Source: Rhodobacteraceae bacterium WFHF2C18
GTDB lineage: Bacteria > Pseudomonadota > Alphaproteobacteria > Rhodobacterales > Rhodobacteraceae
Reading direction: 5' to 3'
DNA: 64,000 bases
Assembly (NCBI GenBank): GCA_002166865.1
Contig: NHTQ01000002.1
Coordinates: 620,001-684,000, forward strand
Shown one piece after another: positions 49,607-60,953 of this stretch (its first letter is position 1; each line of letters opens with the position of its first letter). The notes below the pieces were generated by a model, which was given only the letters and a program-made list of their open reading frames with translations, made no database searches and had not been told where the DNA came from. The position numbers and the translations under genes were made by a program.

Positions 49607-51547
49607 ATGAGCCTTCCACCCGGTTTCCTGGACGAATTGCGCAGCCGCACCAGCCTGGCGCAGGTGGTGGGGCGGAAGGTCATGTGGGATTCGCGCAAGT
49701 CGAACCAGGGAAAGGGCGACATGTGGGCGCCGTGCCCGTTCCACCAGGAAAAGACGGCCAGCTTCCACGTCGACGATCGCAAGGGGTTCTACTACTGCTT
49801 CGGCTGCCACGCCAAGGGCGATGCGATCACCTTTGTCCGCGAATCCGAGAACGTGGACTTCATGGAAGCGGTGCGGATCCTCGCGCAGGAGGCGGGGATG
49901 CAGATCCCCGAGCGCGACCCGCAGGCACAGGCCAGGGCCGACCGGCGCGGCGAACTGGCCGAGGTGATGGAAATGGCGGTGCGGCATTTCCGGCTGCAAC
50001 TGCGCGCGGGGGCGGGCGCGGCGGCGCGCGACTACCTCGCGGGGCGGGGGCTGGAGGACGCGACGCAGGACCGTTTCGAGATCGGCTACGCGCCGGGCGG
50101 CTGGCAGGATCTGTGGGATCACCTGCAGGGCAAGGGGGTTGCGGCGCAGACGATCCTGGATTGCGGGCTGGCCAAGCCCAGCCGCAAGGGCGGCAGCCCC
50201 TACGACACCTTCCGCGACCGCATCATGTTTCCCATCCGCGACGCGCGCGGGCGCTGCATCGCCTTCGGCGGCCGCGCGATGGACCCCGGCGAGAGCGCGA
50301 AGTACCTCAACAGCCCCGAGACGGAGCTTTTCGACAAGTCGCGCACCCTCTACAATCACGGGCCCGCGCGCGAGGCCGCCGGCAAGGGCCAGACGCTGAT
50401 CGTGGCCGAGGGCTACATGGACGTCATCGCGCTGTCGGCGGCGGGATTCACGGCCGGCGTGGCGCCGCTGGGCACGGCGGTGACCGAGGCGCAGCTGCAG
50501 CTTCTGTGGCGCATCGCGGACGAGCCGGTGATCGCGCTTGACGGTGACACGGCGGGCCTGCGCGCGGCGCACCGGGTGATCGACCTGGCGCTGCCGCTGC
50601 TGGAGGCGGGCAAGTCCCTGCGCTTCGCGCTGATGCCGCCGGGCAAGGACCCCGACGACCTGTTGCGCGCCGAGGGCCCGCGGGCAATGCAGGCGCGGCT
50701 GGACGAGGCGCTGCCGATGGTGCGGCTGCTGTGGCAGCGCGAGACGGAGGGGCGGGTCTTCGACAGCCCCGAGCGGCGCGCCGCGCTGGACAGGGCGCTG
50801 CGCGAGAAGATCAAGCAGATCAAGGATCCCTCGATCCGCAGCCATTACGGCGCGGTCATCAAGGATCTGCGCTGGCAGTTGTTCAATCCCCGCCGGGGCA
50901 ACGGCCGGCGCTGGCGCGCTTCTGCCGCGCCGGCCGCGGCGCGCGCCACGACGAAGGCGTCGATGCTGGCCGCCGCGGGGGACGAGGAGATGGTCCGGCT
51001 GCGCGAGGCGGCCATTCTGGCCAGCCTGATCTCCACCCCCGGGGTCTGCGAGGAGTTCGAGGCCGCGCTGGAGGGCATGGCCTGCGCCGATCCCGAGCAT
51101 GACCGGCTGCGCGGGATCCTTCTGGCCGGATGGGAGGGGGGCGGCGAGGCCCTGCGCGCCCGGATCGGCCGGGAGATGGGGGAGGCCGCCCTTGAAAAGC
51201 TTTTCGGCATTCCCCATGTCGCGCTGGCGCCGGCCGTGCGCCGGCCCGGGGACGAGGACGTGGCGCGCATGAGCATCGCCGAGGAACTGGCCAAGCTGGA
51301 GGCCGAGCGCGGGCTGAGCGCCGAGGTGGACGAGGCGGTCGAGGATCTGGCGGGGCTTTCGGACGAGGCGGTGACCTGGCGGCTCGGCCAGGCGGCGGAG
51401 GCCCGTCACAGGGCGCTGCGCAGCCAGAACGAAGACAGGACGGAATACGACGTGGGCGAGAACGGCGCCCGTATCAGCCGCAGCGAGCGGGAGCGATTCG
51501 ACGCGCTTCTTGCGCAGATCAGCTATTCCAAGCCGGGCCGCGGATAG
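49607..51547 (+). CDS. dnaG: DNA primase DnaG
   Basis: A 646-residue primase that makes RNA primers at the replication fork. The N-terminal zinc finger is CPFHQEKTASFHV with YYCFGCHAKGDAI. The Toprim core contains LIVAEGYMDVIALSAAG, VIALDGDTAGLRAA and GKDPDDLL. The C-terminal part is the DnaB-interacting region. ATG 49607 follows CAGGGT. It is followed by rpoD, an order common in alphaproteobacteria. Confidence 0.95.
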   Translation: MSLPPGFLDELRSRTSLAQVVGRKVMWDSRKSNQGKGDMWAPCPFHQEKTASFHVDDRKGFYYCFGCHAKGDAITFVRESENVDFMEAVRILAQEAGMQIPERDPQAQARADRRGELAEVMEMAVRHFRLQLRAGAGAAARDYLAGRGLEDATQDRFEIGYAPGGWQDLWDHLQGKGVAAQTILDCGLAKPSRKGGSPYDTFRDRIMFPIRDARGRCIAFGGRAMDPGESAKYLNSPETELFDKSRTLYNHGPAREAAGKGQTLIVAEGYMDVIALSAAGFTAGVAPLGTAVTEAQLQLLWRIADEPVIALDGDTAGLRAAHRVIDLALPLLEAGKSLRFALMPPGKDPDDLLRAEGPRAMQARLDEALPMVRLLWQRETEGRVFDSPERRAALDRALREKIKQIKDPSIRSHYGAVIKDLRWQLFNPRRGNGRRWRASAAPAAARATTKASMLAAAGDEEMVRLREAAILASLISTPGVCEEFEAALEGMACADPEHDRLRGILLAGWEGGGEALRARIGREMGEAALEKLFGIPHVALAPAVRRPGDEDVARMSIAEELAKLEAERGLSAEVDEAVEDLAGLSDEAVTWRLGQAAEARHRALRSQNEDRTEYDVGENGARISRSERERFDALLAQISYSKPGRG

Positions 51548-51600
51548 CCTGGTGACGGAAGGGTAAACAAATCGGGGTAAACGGGTGTGCGAATCGCGCT

Positions 51601-51633
51601 ATATCGCGTTATTGATTCGCGTTAATCGAATCA
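51601..51633 (+). promoter_or_regulatory. Dyad and repeats in the rpoD promoter region
   Basis: TGATTCG-N7-CGAATCA at 51613-51633 is a perfect 7-bp inverted repeat 28 bp before the rpoD start. Just upstream are two GGGTAAAC copies (51561-51584) and GAATCGCG. A regulator binding here could control rpoD. Confidence 0.4.
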
Positions 51634-51661
51634 CCTGCCCGCCACAGACCAGGAGACGTGC

Positions 51662-53656
<1,995 letters not shown>

Positions 53657-53662
53657 GTGAGA

Positions 53663-53920
53663 ATGCTTGGAACCTTAACTCTCTTCGCGACTGGTGTGCT
53701 CGGGTTTCTGCACTACCCGGTTTGGTGGGCAATTCCTTTGGTTATCGTAAATAATTTCATTGGACTGCACACACCATCGTCTCGGATGGAACATGTGAAA
53801 GCTATGGGGGGCACGTACTGGGGTTTCTTCTTCACAAACTTGCCTCTTATCGCACTCCTGACGTTGGCCATATATGGAATTGGCTACGGTCTCGGACTGC
53901 TTTTCGGACAAGAAACGTAG
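53663..53920 (+). CDS. Small membrane protein after rpoD, unknown
   Basis: 85 residues from ATG 53663, six bases after the rpoD stop, with AGGTGA upstream. Two hydrophobic regions (LGTLTLFATGVLGFLHYPVW and TNLPLIALLTLAIYGIGYGL) suggest a membrane protein. Its GC content is clearly lower than rpoD, hinting at acquired sequence. No family is recognised. Confidence 0.6.
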   Translation: MLGTLTLFATGVLGFLHYPVWWAIPLVIVNNFIGLHTPSSRMEHVKAMGGTYWGFFFTNLPLIALLTLAIYGIGYGLGLLFGQET

Positions 53921-53933
53921 GGTACGAGCTTGC

Positions 53934-53967
53934 GCGCACCGCCCTTCATGCATGGCGGTGCGTCTTT
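53934..53967 (+). terminator. Terminator after the small membrane gene
   Basis: GCGCACCGCC (53934-53943) pairs with GGCGGTGCGT (53954-53963), followed by CTTT. It likely ends the dnaG-rpoD-region transcript. Confidence 0.65.
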
Positions 53968-54442
53968 CCACCACCCCTTGTCAGTAAGTGACTGAAGCAT
54001 GGGCAGTCTGCCCAGCGATACGCTGACGCTCCGGCAACCGCAGGCGGGGCGGGTTTGCTACCCGCCCTGTGGGCTGCGGCCTATGGCATACCGCGCCGGA
54101 TCGGCGTCACCCGCCCGTCGTCGAACCGATTTCAGTTGAATGCGGCACATCCTGGATCAACGGGGCGCGCAGTCTTCCCCACAGCGGCAGTGGCGCGAGG
54201 CGGGGGGGCGCGGCGTGCGGCGGGAGGACGACAGGCCCGGCGCCGGGAAAGCCCTCTTCTACGGGGCCTGGCAGCGTTGGCAACGTCTTCACGGCCCGTG
54301 CGGAGGCGCGTCGTTGACTTGGCGCGCGGTGCCCGGAACGACCTGCACGACGCGCTTGACAGGGCGGCGTGGCTGCGCGCAGGCTGGGTTCCGTTCGACG
54401 TGTCGCGGCGCCGCGCGGCGCAACCTTTGACGGGAAGGATCC
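53968..54442. other. Intergenic region with one strong hairpin
   Basis: No gene is supported. GGGCGGG-TTTGCTA-CCCGCCC (54047-54067) is a perfect hairpin of unknown role. The right end has GGAAGG, the ribosome binding site of hlyU. Confidence 0.4.
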
Positions 54443-54733
54443 ATGTCGCTGTTCTCTCGCCTCTTCGGGGGCGCATCGGATGGGGCGCCGGAGGCGCAAC
54501 ACGAGCCGGAGCATTACAAGGGCTTCGACATCCATCCCGAGCCCGTGCCCGACGGCAGCAACTGGCGGATCGGGGCGCGCATCCAGAAGGAGGTGGACGG
54601 CGCGTTGCGCACGCACCAGATGGTGCGGGCCGATACGCTGTCGGACCGGGACACCGCCGCGGCGCAATCGGTGATCAAGGCGAAACGGTTGATCGACGAG
54701 CAGGGGGAGGGCCTGTTCGGCCGCGGGCCGTAA
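54443..54733 (+). CDS. HlyU-family protein
   Basis: A 96-residue protein matching the HlyU family (HYKGFDIHPEPVPDGSNWRI, then HQMVRADTLSDRDTAAAQSV). In Vibrio, HlyU is a winged-helix activator of haemolysin genes, but that is a different fold; this short alphaproteobacterial family carries the same name and its role is unclear. The conserved core is intact. It stands alone and converges with the dodecin gene. Confidence 0.8.
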   Translation: MSLFSRLFGGASDGAPEAQHEPEHYKGFDIHPEPVPDGSNWRIGARIQKEVDGALRTHQMVRADTLSDRDTAAAQSVIKAKRLIDEQGEGLFGRGP

Positions 54734-54759
54734 CCCGCCGGCCCCAACGACGGCGGACG

Positions 54760-54787
54760 AAAAAGAGCCGCCCGTCACGAGCGGCTC
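54760..54787 (-). terminator. Rho-independent terminator of the dodecin gene
   Basis: On the minus strand GAGCCGC pairs with GCGGCTC across a nine-base loop and is followed by five T (54764-54760). Confidence 0.8.
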
Positions 54788-54814
54788 CTTGACCGGGGCA
54801 GGCGGGCCCCCGGA

Positions 54815-55018
54815 TCAATCCTCGAGCACGAAGGTGACCTGCATGTTCACCCGGTAGGCCTTGACCTGGCCGTTCTCGATCTCGACGTTGTTGTCCTTGA
54901 TCCAGGCGCTCTTGACGTTGCGCAGACTCTTGTTCGCCCGGTCGATGCCCTGTTTCACGGCGTCGTCGAAGCTTTGGGGCGACGTGGCCGAAATTTCTGT
55001 CACGCGTGCGACTGACAT
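54815..55018 (-). CDS. Dodecin (flavin-binding protein)
   Basis: A 67-residue protein with the dodecin pattern: ARVTEISATSPQSFDDAVKQGI, where the family helix follows, then VKSAWIKDNNVEIENGQ with the Trp that stacks on flavin. Dodecins form dodecamers that store or buffer flavins. AAGGAGGAT precedes the ATG. The riboflavin genes are 1.5 kb away, though no operon link exists. Confidence 0.92.
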   Translation of the reverse strand: MSVARVTEISATSPQSFDDAVKQGIDRANKSLRNVKSAWIKDNNVEIENGQVKAYRVNMQVTFVLED

Positions 55019-55144
55019 GAATATCCTCCTTTATTCCTTGTAACCACCGGTCAACGCAGAGCCGGCGCCTGGGTTCCCGGCGGGCTGTTCCCGGATCTGC
55101 CGGGCCGCCTTGCGCGGGGCGGCGGCGCGCGCTACCGGTCGGGC

Positions 55145-55561
55145 ATGCAGGCCGAGTTTTCCATCGCCACACAGGGACCGGGGCTTTACGAGGTGACCGG
55201 GCAGGTGGCGCGCTGGCTGGCCGGCGCGCAGGTGCGCGAGGGGCTGCTGACGCTTTTCCTGCGCCATACCTCGGCCTCGCTGCTGATCCAGGAAAACGCC
55301 GACCCGGACGTGCAGCGCGATCTGCGCGCCTTCTTCGAGCGGCTGGTGCCCCCCGCCGATGCGCCCGAGATGGCCTATCTGCGCCACCGCGCCGAGGGGC
55401 CCGACGACATGCCCGCCCATATCAAGGCGGCCATGATGCCGGTCAGCCTGTCGGTCCCGGTGCGGGACGGGCGCATGGTGCTGGGCACCTGGCAGGGGCT
55501 CTACGTGGTGGAGCACCGCCGCGCGCCGCACCGGCGGCGGCTGGCGGCGCACCTGGGCTGA
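55145..55561 (+). CDS. YjbQ/UPF0047-family protein
   Basis: A 138-residue YjbQ-type protein. The signature LTLFLRHTSASLLIQENADPDV and the late LGTWQGLYVVEHR are conserved; the His and other residues form a putative active site. Family members have weak thiamine phosphate synthase activity; the physiological role is unsettled. There is no clear ribosome binding site, but the product fits the usual length. Confidence 0.88.
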   Translation: MQAEFSIATQGPGLYEVTGQVARWLAGAQVREGLLTLFLRHTSASLLIQENADPDVQRDLRAFFERLVPPADAPEMAYLRHRAEGPDDMPAHIKAAMMPVSLSVPVRDGRMVLGTWQGLYVVEHRRAPHRRRLAAHLG

Positions 55562-55566
55562 GCGGG

Positions 55567-56244
55567 TCAGTCCGTCGGCAGGATCACCGTCTTGCGGACC
55601 TCGGCGCGGCGCGGGGCCTGCAGCGCGTGCACGACGGCCTCGGCCACGTCCTCGGGGCGCAGCTTGCCGGGCTTGGGTTCGTCGAAGAAGGGCGTATCGA
55701 CCATGCCGGGCGCGATCAGGGTGCAGCGCCCGCCCCATTCGCGCATTTCCTCGGCGATGTTGCCGGCAAAGCCGTGCACGAACCACTTGGAGGCCCCGTA
55801 GACCGAGCCGGGCATGTGCCGCTCGCCCGCCGACGAGCCGGTGATGACCAGGTGCCCCTGGCTGTCCTTCAGCGCGTCATAGGTGGCCTTGGCCGTCCAG
55901 AGCACGCCCATGACGTTGATCTCCATCATGTGGCGCCATTCCTCGGGGTCGCCGCCGCCCACGCCGGGCGCGTCCAGCCCGACGCCGGCGTTGGCAAAGG
56001 CCGCCTGAAGGCCGCCGAAGTGCGCGCCGGCATCGCGCACCGCGCCCTGCAGGGCGGAAAGGTCGGTCACGTCGCCGGGCAGGGCCAGGGCGCGGTCGGT
56101 GCCGATTTCCCGGGTCAGCGCGTCGAGCTTGTCCGCGCTGCGGGCGAACAGCGCGACGGACCAGCCCGCCTGCGCCGCCGCGCGGGCGGTCGCGGCGCCG
56201 ATGCCGGTGGAGGCGCCGGTGATGAAAAGGGTCTTGTCGCTCAT
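55567..56244 (-). CDS. Short-chain dehydrogenase/reductase
   Basis: A 225-residue classical SDR. It has the cofactor motif TGASTGIGAATARAA (TGxxxGIG), the NAG motif (FANAGVG), the catalytic Ser in ITGSSAGERHM, and YGASKW holding the YxxxK. The substrate is unknown; the pattern is near NADP-dependent oxidoreductases of the YdfG type. ATG 56244 follows AAGGAG. A longer frame upstream is not supported. Confidence 0.88.
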   Translation of the reverse strand: MSDKTLFITGASTGIGAATARAAAQAGWSVALFARSADKLDALTREIGTDRALALPGDVTDLSALQGAVRDAGAHFGGLQAAFANAGVGLDAPGVGGGDPEEWRHMMEINVMGVLWTAKATYDALKDSQGHLVITGSSAGERHMPGSVYGASKWFVHGFAGNIAEEMREWGGRCTLIAPGMVDTPFFDEPKPGKLRPEDVAEAVVHALQAPRRAEVRKTVILPTD

Positions 56245-56363
56245 TGGTGGCTCCTTGCTTGTTGACGGGTCGGAACGCCCGGCGGCCGGCGAAAGGTCCA
56301 TGCCGTCCATCTTGCGGGGGCAATTCCCCTCTACCCAAAACCTTGCGGCTGGCCTATAGTGGA

Positions 56364-56372
56364 TGTGGATAA
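56364..56372. promoter_or_regulatory. Single DnaA-box match upstream of nrdR
   Basis: TGTGGATAA is the exact complement of TTATCCACA, the consensus DnaA box. It lies 54 bp before nrdR. A single box is weak evidence. Confidence 0.35.
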
Positions 56373-56425
56373 CCGGGCGGCAGACCCATGATCCGAGAGG
56401 CAGAGAAGATAAAGGGGGACGGCCG

Positions 56426-56911
56426 ATGCGCTGCCCGTTTTGCGGAAACATCGAAACCCAGGTCAAGGACTCGCGGCCCGCGGAGGAGCATGTCTCGATC
56501 CGGCGGCGGCGGTTCTGCCCGGCCTGCGGGGGGCGCTTCACCACCTACGAGCGCGTGCAGCTGCGCGACCTGGTGGTGGTCAAGTCCAACGGGCGGCGCG
56601 AGGATTTCGACCGGGACAAGCTGGAGCGCTCGATCCGCATCGCCCTGCAGAAGCGCCCGGTGGAGCCCGAGCGGGTCGAGCAGATGATTTCCGGCATCGT
56701 GCGGCGGCTGGAGAGCATGGGCGATACCGATATCCCCTCGAAAACGGTGGGAGAGATCGTGATGGAAAGCCTCGCCCGGATCGATACCGTGGCCTACGTG
56801 CGCTTTGCCAGCGTCTACAAGAACTTCCAGGCGGCGGATGATTTCGACCGCTTCGTGAGCGAACTCAGGCCCGACGAGGCGATCGCCGAGGCCAAGCAAT
56901 CGGACTCGTGA
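56426..56911 (+). CDS. nrdR: Transcriptional repressor NrdR
   Basis: A 161-residue repressor of ribonucleotide reductase genes. The zinc ribbon at the N-terminus is [15 protein letters not shown] with FCPACGGRF. The ATP-cone follows ([20 protein letters not shown]) and senses dATP/ATP. ATG 56426 is preceded by AAAGGGGG. It overlaps ribD by four bases (GTGA). Confidence 0.95.
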   Translation: MRCPFCGNIETQVKDSRPAEEHVSIRRRRFCPACGGRFTTYERVQLRDLVVVKSNGRREDFDRDKLERSIRIALQKRPVEPERVEQMISGIVRRLESMGDTDIPSKTVGEIVMESLARIDTVAYVRFASVYKNFQAADDFDRFVSELRPDEAIAEAKQSDS

Positions 56912-58002
56912 CCGACGCGGACGCGCGGTTCATGGCCCTGGCGCTGTCGCTGGGGCGGCGCGGACAGGGCCGGTGCTGGCCCAACCCCGCGGTGGGCTGC
57001 GTGATCGTCAAGGCGGGCCGGATCCTGGGGCGCGGCTGGACCGCGCCGGGCGGCCGGCCCCACGCCGAGACGCGGGCGCTGGCCCAGGCGGGCGCGGCGG
57101 CCCGCGGGGCCACCGCCTATGTCAGCCTGGAGCCCTGCGCGCACCACGGCGCCACGCCCCCCTGCGCCGAGGCGCTGGTGACGGCCGGGGTGGCGCGGGT
57201 CGTCTCGCCCCTGCCGGACGAGGACCCACGGGTGTCCGGCCAGGGGTTCGCCCGGTTGCGGGCGGCGGGGATCGAGGTGGTGACGGGCGTGCTGGCCGAG
57301 GCGGCCTCGCGCGATCTGGGGGGGTTCCTGCGGCGGGTGCGCGCGGGGCGGCCGCAGGTGACGTTGAAGCTGGCCACCTCCTTCGACGGGCGGATCGCGA
57401 CGGCCACCGGCCACAGCCAGTGGATCACCGGGCCACAGGCGCGGCGCGCCGTGCATGCCCTGCGTGCGCGCCATGACGCCGTGATGGTCGGCGCGGGGAC
57501 GGTGCGCACCGATGACCCGGCCTTGACGGTGCGCGGATTGGGCGTGACCGCGCAGCCGGTGCGCGTGGCCCTCTCGCGCCGCCTGGACCTGCCGTTGACG
57601 TCGCAACTGGCCCGGACGGCGGGGGAGGTGCCCGTCTGGCTGTGTCACGGCCCGGATGCCGATCCGGGCCTGGTCGAGGCCTGGACGGGACTGGGCGCGC
57701 GCCTGATTCCCTGCGCTTTGCAGGGGCGGCAACTGGACCCGGCCGCGGTGCTGGCCGGCCTGGGGGCGCAGGGGCTGACCCGCGTCTTCTGCGAGGGGGG
57801 CGCGGCCCTGGCCGCCGCGCTGCTGTCGGCCGACCTGGTGGACGAGCTGGTGGGGGTCACCGCGGGGCTGGCCATCGGGGCCGAGGGGCTGCCGGCGGTG
57901 GGGGCGCTGGGGCTTGAGCGGTTGGAGGGCGCGGCCCGTTTCCGCCTGGCCGAGACGCGGAGCATCGGCGGCGACGTCATGCACCGCTGGCACCGCGCCT
58001 GA
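56908..58002 (+). CDS. ribD: Bifunctional riboflavin biosynthesis protein RibD
   Basis: A 364-residue enzyme performing pyrimidine deamination and reduction in riboflavin synthesis. The N-terminal deaminase zinc site is [11 protein letters not shown] (HAE) with [13 protein letters not shown] (PCxxxxxxPPC). The C-terminal reductase has [30 protein letters not shown] and [14 protein letters not shown]. The start is GTG 56908, coupled to nrdR. Confidence 0.94.
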   Translation: MTDADARFMALALSLGRRGQGRCWPNPAVGCVIVKAGRILGRGWTAPGGRPHAETRALAQAGAAARGATAYVSLEPCAHHGATPPCAEALVTAGVARVVSPLPDEDPRVSGQGFARLRAAGIEVVTGVLAEAASRDLGGFLRRVRAGRPQVTLKLATSFDGRIATATGHSQWITGPQARRAVHALRARHDAVMVGAGTVRTDDPALTVRGLGVTAQPVRVALSRRLDLPLTSQLARTAGEVPVWLCHGPDADPGLVEAWTGLGARLIPCALQGRQLDPAAVLAGLGAQGLTRVFCEGGAALAAALLSADLVDELVGVTAGLAIGAEGLPAVGALGLERLEGAARFRLAETRSIGGDVMHRWHRA

Positions 58003-58109
58003 CAGCCGCGACAAAATAACGGTCATGGGCCGGTGGCGGCTTTACCCTTGCGCGGGCGGGGCCTAGGCTGCCGAGGGCTCTTCAATCCCAGCAAGGCGCG
58101 AGGCACTTG

Positions 58110-58853
58110 ATGGAGCAAACTGTTCTCACGGTCCTCGGGGCCGCCTTCCTGACCGCCGTCATGACGGGCGTCGGCGCGCTGCCGTTCCTGTTCGTGCGCC
58201 GGCTGAGCGACCGGGCCGTGGGCTGGTCCAACGCCGCCGCCGGGGGGCTGATGCTGGCGGCGAGCCACAGCCTGATCGCCGAAGGGGTGAACCTGGCGGT
58301 CGTGCTGTCGCTGGTGGGGGTCGTGGCGGGGCTGGCCGCCATCGTGGTCAGCGACCGCGTGCTGGACCGCACCGGCGAGGTGGACGTGGCCGAGCTTGAG
58401 GGCGCGGGCGCGGCCAAGGCCCTGCTGATCCTGGGGATCATGACGGCGCATTCCTTTGCCGAGGGGATCGGGGTCGGCGTTTCCTTCGCCGGGACGGAGG
58501 GGCTGGGCACCTTCATCACCACCGCCATCGCCTTTCACAACGTGCCCGAGGGGCTGGCCATCGCGCTCGTGCTCGTGCCGCGGGGCACGCCGGTGTGGAA
58601 GGCCGGGCTCTGGGCCATCTTCACCAGCCTGCCGCAGCCGCTGATGGCGGTGCCGGCCTACCTGTTCGTGGAATGGTTCCGCCCCTTCCTGCCCGTGGGC
58701 CTGGGCCTGGCGGCGGGGGCGATGATCTGGATGGTGTTTTCGGAGTTGTTCCCGGATGCGCTGGAGACCGTTTCGCACCAGTCCGCGGCGACGGTCCTGA
58801 CGCTGGCCTTCGCGGTGATGATGGCCTTCCAGATGCTGGTGCTGGCGCACTGA
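58110..58853 (+). CDS. ZIP-family metal transporter
   Basis: A 247-residue membrane protein with eight predicted helices. ZIP motifs are the metal-binding HSFAEGIGVG and HNVPEGLAIALV. It probably imports Zn2+ or another divalent metal. ATG 58110 is preferred over TTG 58107. It follows ribD but is separated by about 110 bp. Confidence 0.88.
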   Translation: MEQTVLTVLGAAFLTAVMTGVGALPFLFVRRLSDRAVGWSNAAAGGLMLAASHSLIAEGVNLAVVLSLVGVVAGLAAIVVSDRVLDRTGEVDVAELEGAGAAKALLILGIMTAHSFAEGIGVGVSFAGTEGLGTFITTAIAFHNVPEGLAIALVLVPRGTPVWKAGLWAIFTSLPQPLMAVPAYLFVEWFRPFLPVGLGLAAGAMIWMVFSELFPDALETVSHQSAATVLTLAFAVMMAFQMLVLAH

Positions 58854-58898
58854 GGGGGGGCGGATCGCCGCGCAAAAGACCGCGGGGGGACCGCCGAG

Positions 58899-58920
58899 GC
58901 CCCGGCTCGGGGGCCGGGGC
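58899..58920. terminator. Hairpin between ZIP gene and kpsC
   Basis: GCCCCGGC (58899-58906) and GCCGGGGC (58913-58920) pair. It lies between convergent genes and may stop transcription from either side. No T tract is seen. Confidence 0.45.
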
Positions 58921-58937
58921 GGGGAGCACGCCGGCCG

Positions 58938-60953
58938 CTACCGCCAGAGCCAGGCCCGTGACGCCAGCACCCCCTGCAGCTTGGCCAGCGACCGGTTGGC
59001 CGCGCCCGGGCGCGGCAGCGGGCCGGTGGCAAGGCGGTGCACCGCCACCTCGACCGGGCAGGGCGTGTCGGTGACCGGGTCGTGATAGCGCGGATAGTCG
59101 ATGAGCGCGGCGTGCACGAGGCCGGCCAGCCTGGGCCGGGCGGTGCGGCGCGCGGGCACCGCGCCCAGGTCGCGGGTGAGGCCCCAGCCCGCGTAGAAGG
59201 GCGCGCCCGTGGTGGTGACGGGCAGGCCGCGCAGGAGGGCCTCGAACCCCATGAGCGAGGTCATGGTCCAGAGCGCGTCCACCTGCGCCAGAAGGGCCGC
59301 CGGATCGGCGCGGCGCACGACGGCATCGGCGAGGTCCGCCAGCGCCTCGTCGGGGACGGCGCCGGGGCGCAGGCCGGCCTCCACGTCCGGGTGGGGCTTG
59401 TAGAGGATCACCGCCGCGGGGTTCTCGGCCCGCACCTTTTCCAGAAGCGCCAGGTTGGTGGCGATGTCGCCGGCCGCGCGGCGGACCGAGGCGTCGTCCT
59501 CCACCTGGCCCGGCACCAGGATCCGGTGGCCCGGCGGCAGCGGGGCGGGATCGCCGCCGAGGTTGTATTTCGTGACGCCCAGGGCGTTGATCCGACGGAT
59601 GAGCGCCTCGGCGCGGTGCTCCTGGTCGGGGCGCAGGCGGGCGCGGCGGGCGATGAGCCGTTCCAGCCGGCTTTCGCGGGCGGGATCGTAGTAGATGCCG
59701 AGGTCGTCGCAGACCAGCGACAGCGGCGGCACCAGGTCCGCGCCCAGCCCGCGCGAGCGCAGGAACCCGTCCTCGACGCGCACGGCGCCGGGGGCGGCGC
59801 TCTCGGCGCGGCCCGCCCAGACCATCACGCGGCGGGCCCGGCCGCCCCCGGCCCCGAAGCGCAGGCGCCGGTCGCGCCCGAAGAAGCGTTGCAGCGGTGC
59901 GCGCTTCCACAGGCGCATGCCCCGGGCCGTCCAGCCGTGGCGGTCCTCGCGCCAGGCGCGGGCGCGGGCCTCGAGGGTCGCGATGACCTCTTCCAGGGGG
60001 CACAGGCGGTCGCGGTAGGGGTCGTACCATGTGGGGTAGAGGATCATCGCCGCCGCGAACAGCTGCGCGCGGCTCAGCCGCCGGCCGCGCCGCGGCAGGG
60101 GGTGGGGGTTGCGGTCCTCGGTCAGGTTCCATCCGGCATAGAAGGGCTGGCCGAACACCTGGGGGCGGTGCCCGGCGAAGATGGCCTCGAACCCGAGTTG
60201 CGAACTGACGGTGTAAACCGCGGTGGCCCCTTCCAGCAGCGCCCAGGGGCTGACCGGGTCGGAGAAGAGCGCGACGCGCCCCCCGGCGTCCTGCGGCCCG
60301 AAATACCCCCGGCGGTGGCCCTGCGCTGTCTCGGGGTGGGTCTTGACCAGCACGCGGGCGCCCGGGTTCTCTTCCCGCGCGAGGGCGAGCATCTCGCGGA
60401 AGGTGTTGGCGTCGGCCCGGCCGTGGGTGACGCTGGCATCGCCGCGGGTCTGGTCGACCACCAGCACATAGCCCGGATCCGGGCAGGGCAGGGCCGGGTC
60501 GACGGCGCTGTATTTGCTCAGATGCGCCTCTTGCAGGCGGGCGATGGCGCCGCGGGCGCGATCCATGAGCGCGGTATCGTCGAGCGGATGGGTGGCCAGC
60601 AGGGTTTCGAGGTCGCTGGGGTGCGCGGCGTCGAAGTGCACGCCGCTGCGGTCGATCGCAAGGCCCAGCGGCGGCGCGCCGCGCCGGCCGGGGAAGAGCG
60701 AGCGCAGGAAGGCGTCCTCGATGCGCAGGAGGGCGGCGCCGGTGCGCGCGGCCACGGCCTCCCCGCGGGCGGCGTAGGGGCTGCGGCCCCAGACCGCGAC
60801 CAGGTCGTCGGGGCCGGGGCGGCCAAGGTGCAGATCGTACCCCGCGAGCGCGAGGATGCGGCGCAGGCGGCGCTGCCGCAGGAACCCCGCGTTGAAATAG
60901 CAGGTCCGCCGCGGGCCGGCGGCCGCGGCGGACCCCGGGCCGCCGTGCGGCAT
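58938..60953 (-). CDS. kpsC: KpsC-type capsule protein (dual beta-Kdo transferase)
   Basis: A 671-residue protein with two homologous halves, the KpsC layout. Each half shows the repeated pattern with RIEDAFLRS or RVEDGFLRSRG, SKYSAVDP or TKYNLGG, KTHPE or YKPHPDVEAG, SSQLGFEAIFAG or TSLMGFEALLRG, and FYAGWNLT or FYAGWGLTRD. KpsC builds the Kdo linker on the lipid anchor of group 2 capsules. ATG 60953 overlaps the stop of the upstream lipoprotein gene in TGATG. It follows kpsS and the export protein on the minus strand. Confidence 0.9.
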   Translation of the reverse strand: MPHGGPGSAAAAGPRRTCYFNAGFLRQRRLRRILALAGYDLHLGRPGPDDLVAVWGRSPYAARGEAVAARTGAALLRIEDAFLRSLFPGRRGAPPLGLAIDRSGVHFDAAHPSDLETLLATHPLDDTALMDRARGAIARLQEAHLSKYSAVDPALPCPDPGYVLVVDQTRGDASVTHGRADANTFREMLALAREENPGARVLVKTHPETAQGHRRGYFGPQDAGGRVALFSDPVSPWALLEGATAVYTVSSQLGFEAIFAGHRPQVFGQPFYAGWNLTEDRNPHPLPRRGRRLSRAQLFAAAMILYPTWYDPYRDRLCPLEEVIATLEARARAWREDRHGWTARGMRLWKRAPLQRFFGRDRRLRFGAGGGRARRVMVWAGRAESAAPGAVRVEDGFLRSRGLGADLVPPLSLVCDDLGIYYDPARESRLERLIARRARLRPDQEHRAEALIRRINALGVTKYNLGGDPAPLPPGHRILVPGQVEDDASVRRAAGDIATNLALLEKVRAENPAAVILYKPHPDVEAGLRPGAVPDEALADLADAVVRRADPAALLAQVDALWTMTSLMGFEALLRGLPVTTTGAPFYAGWGLTRDLGAVPARRTARPRLAGLVHAALIDYPRYHDPVTDTPCPVEVAVHRLATGPLPRPGAANRSLAKLQGVLASRAWLWR

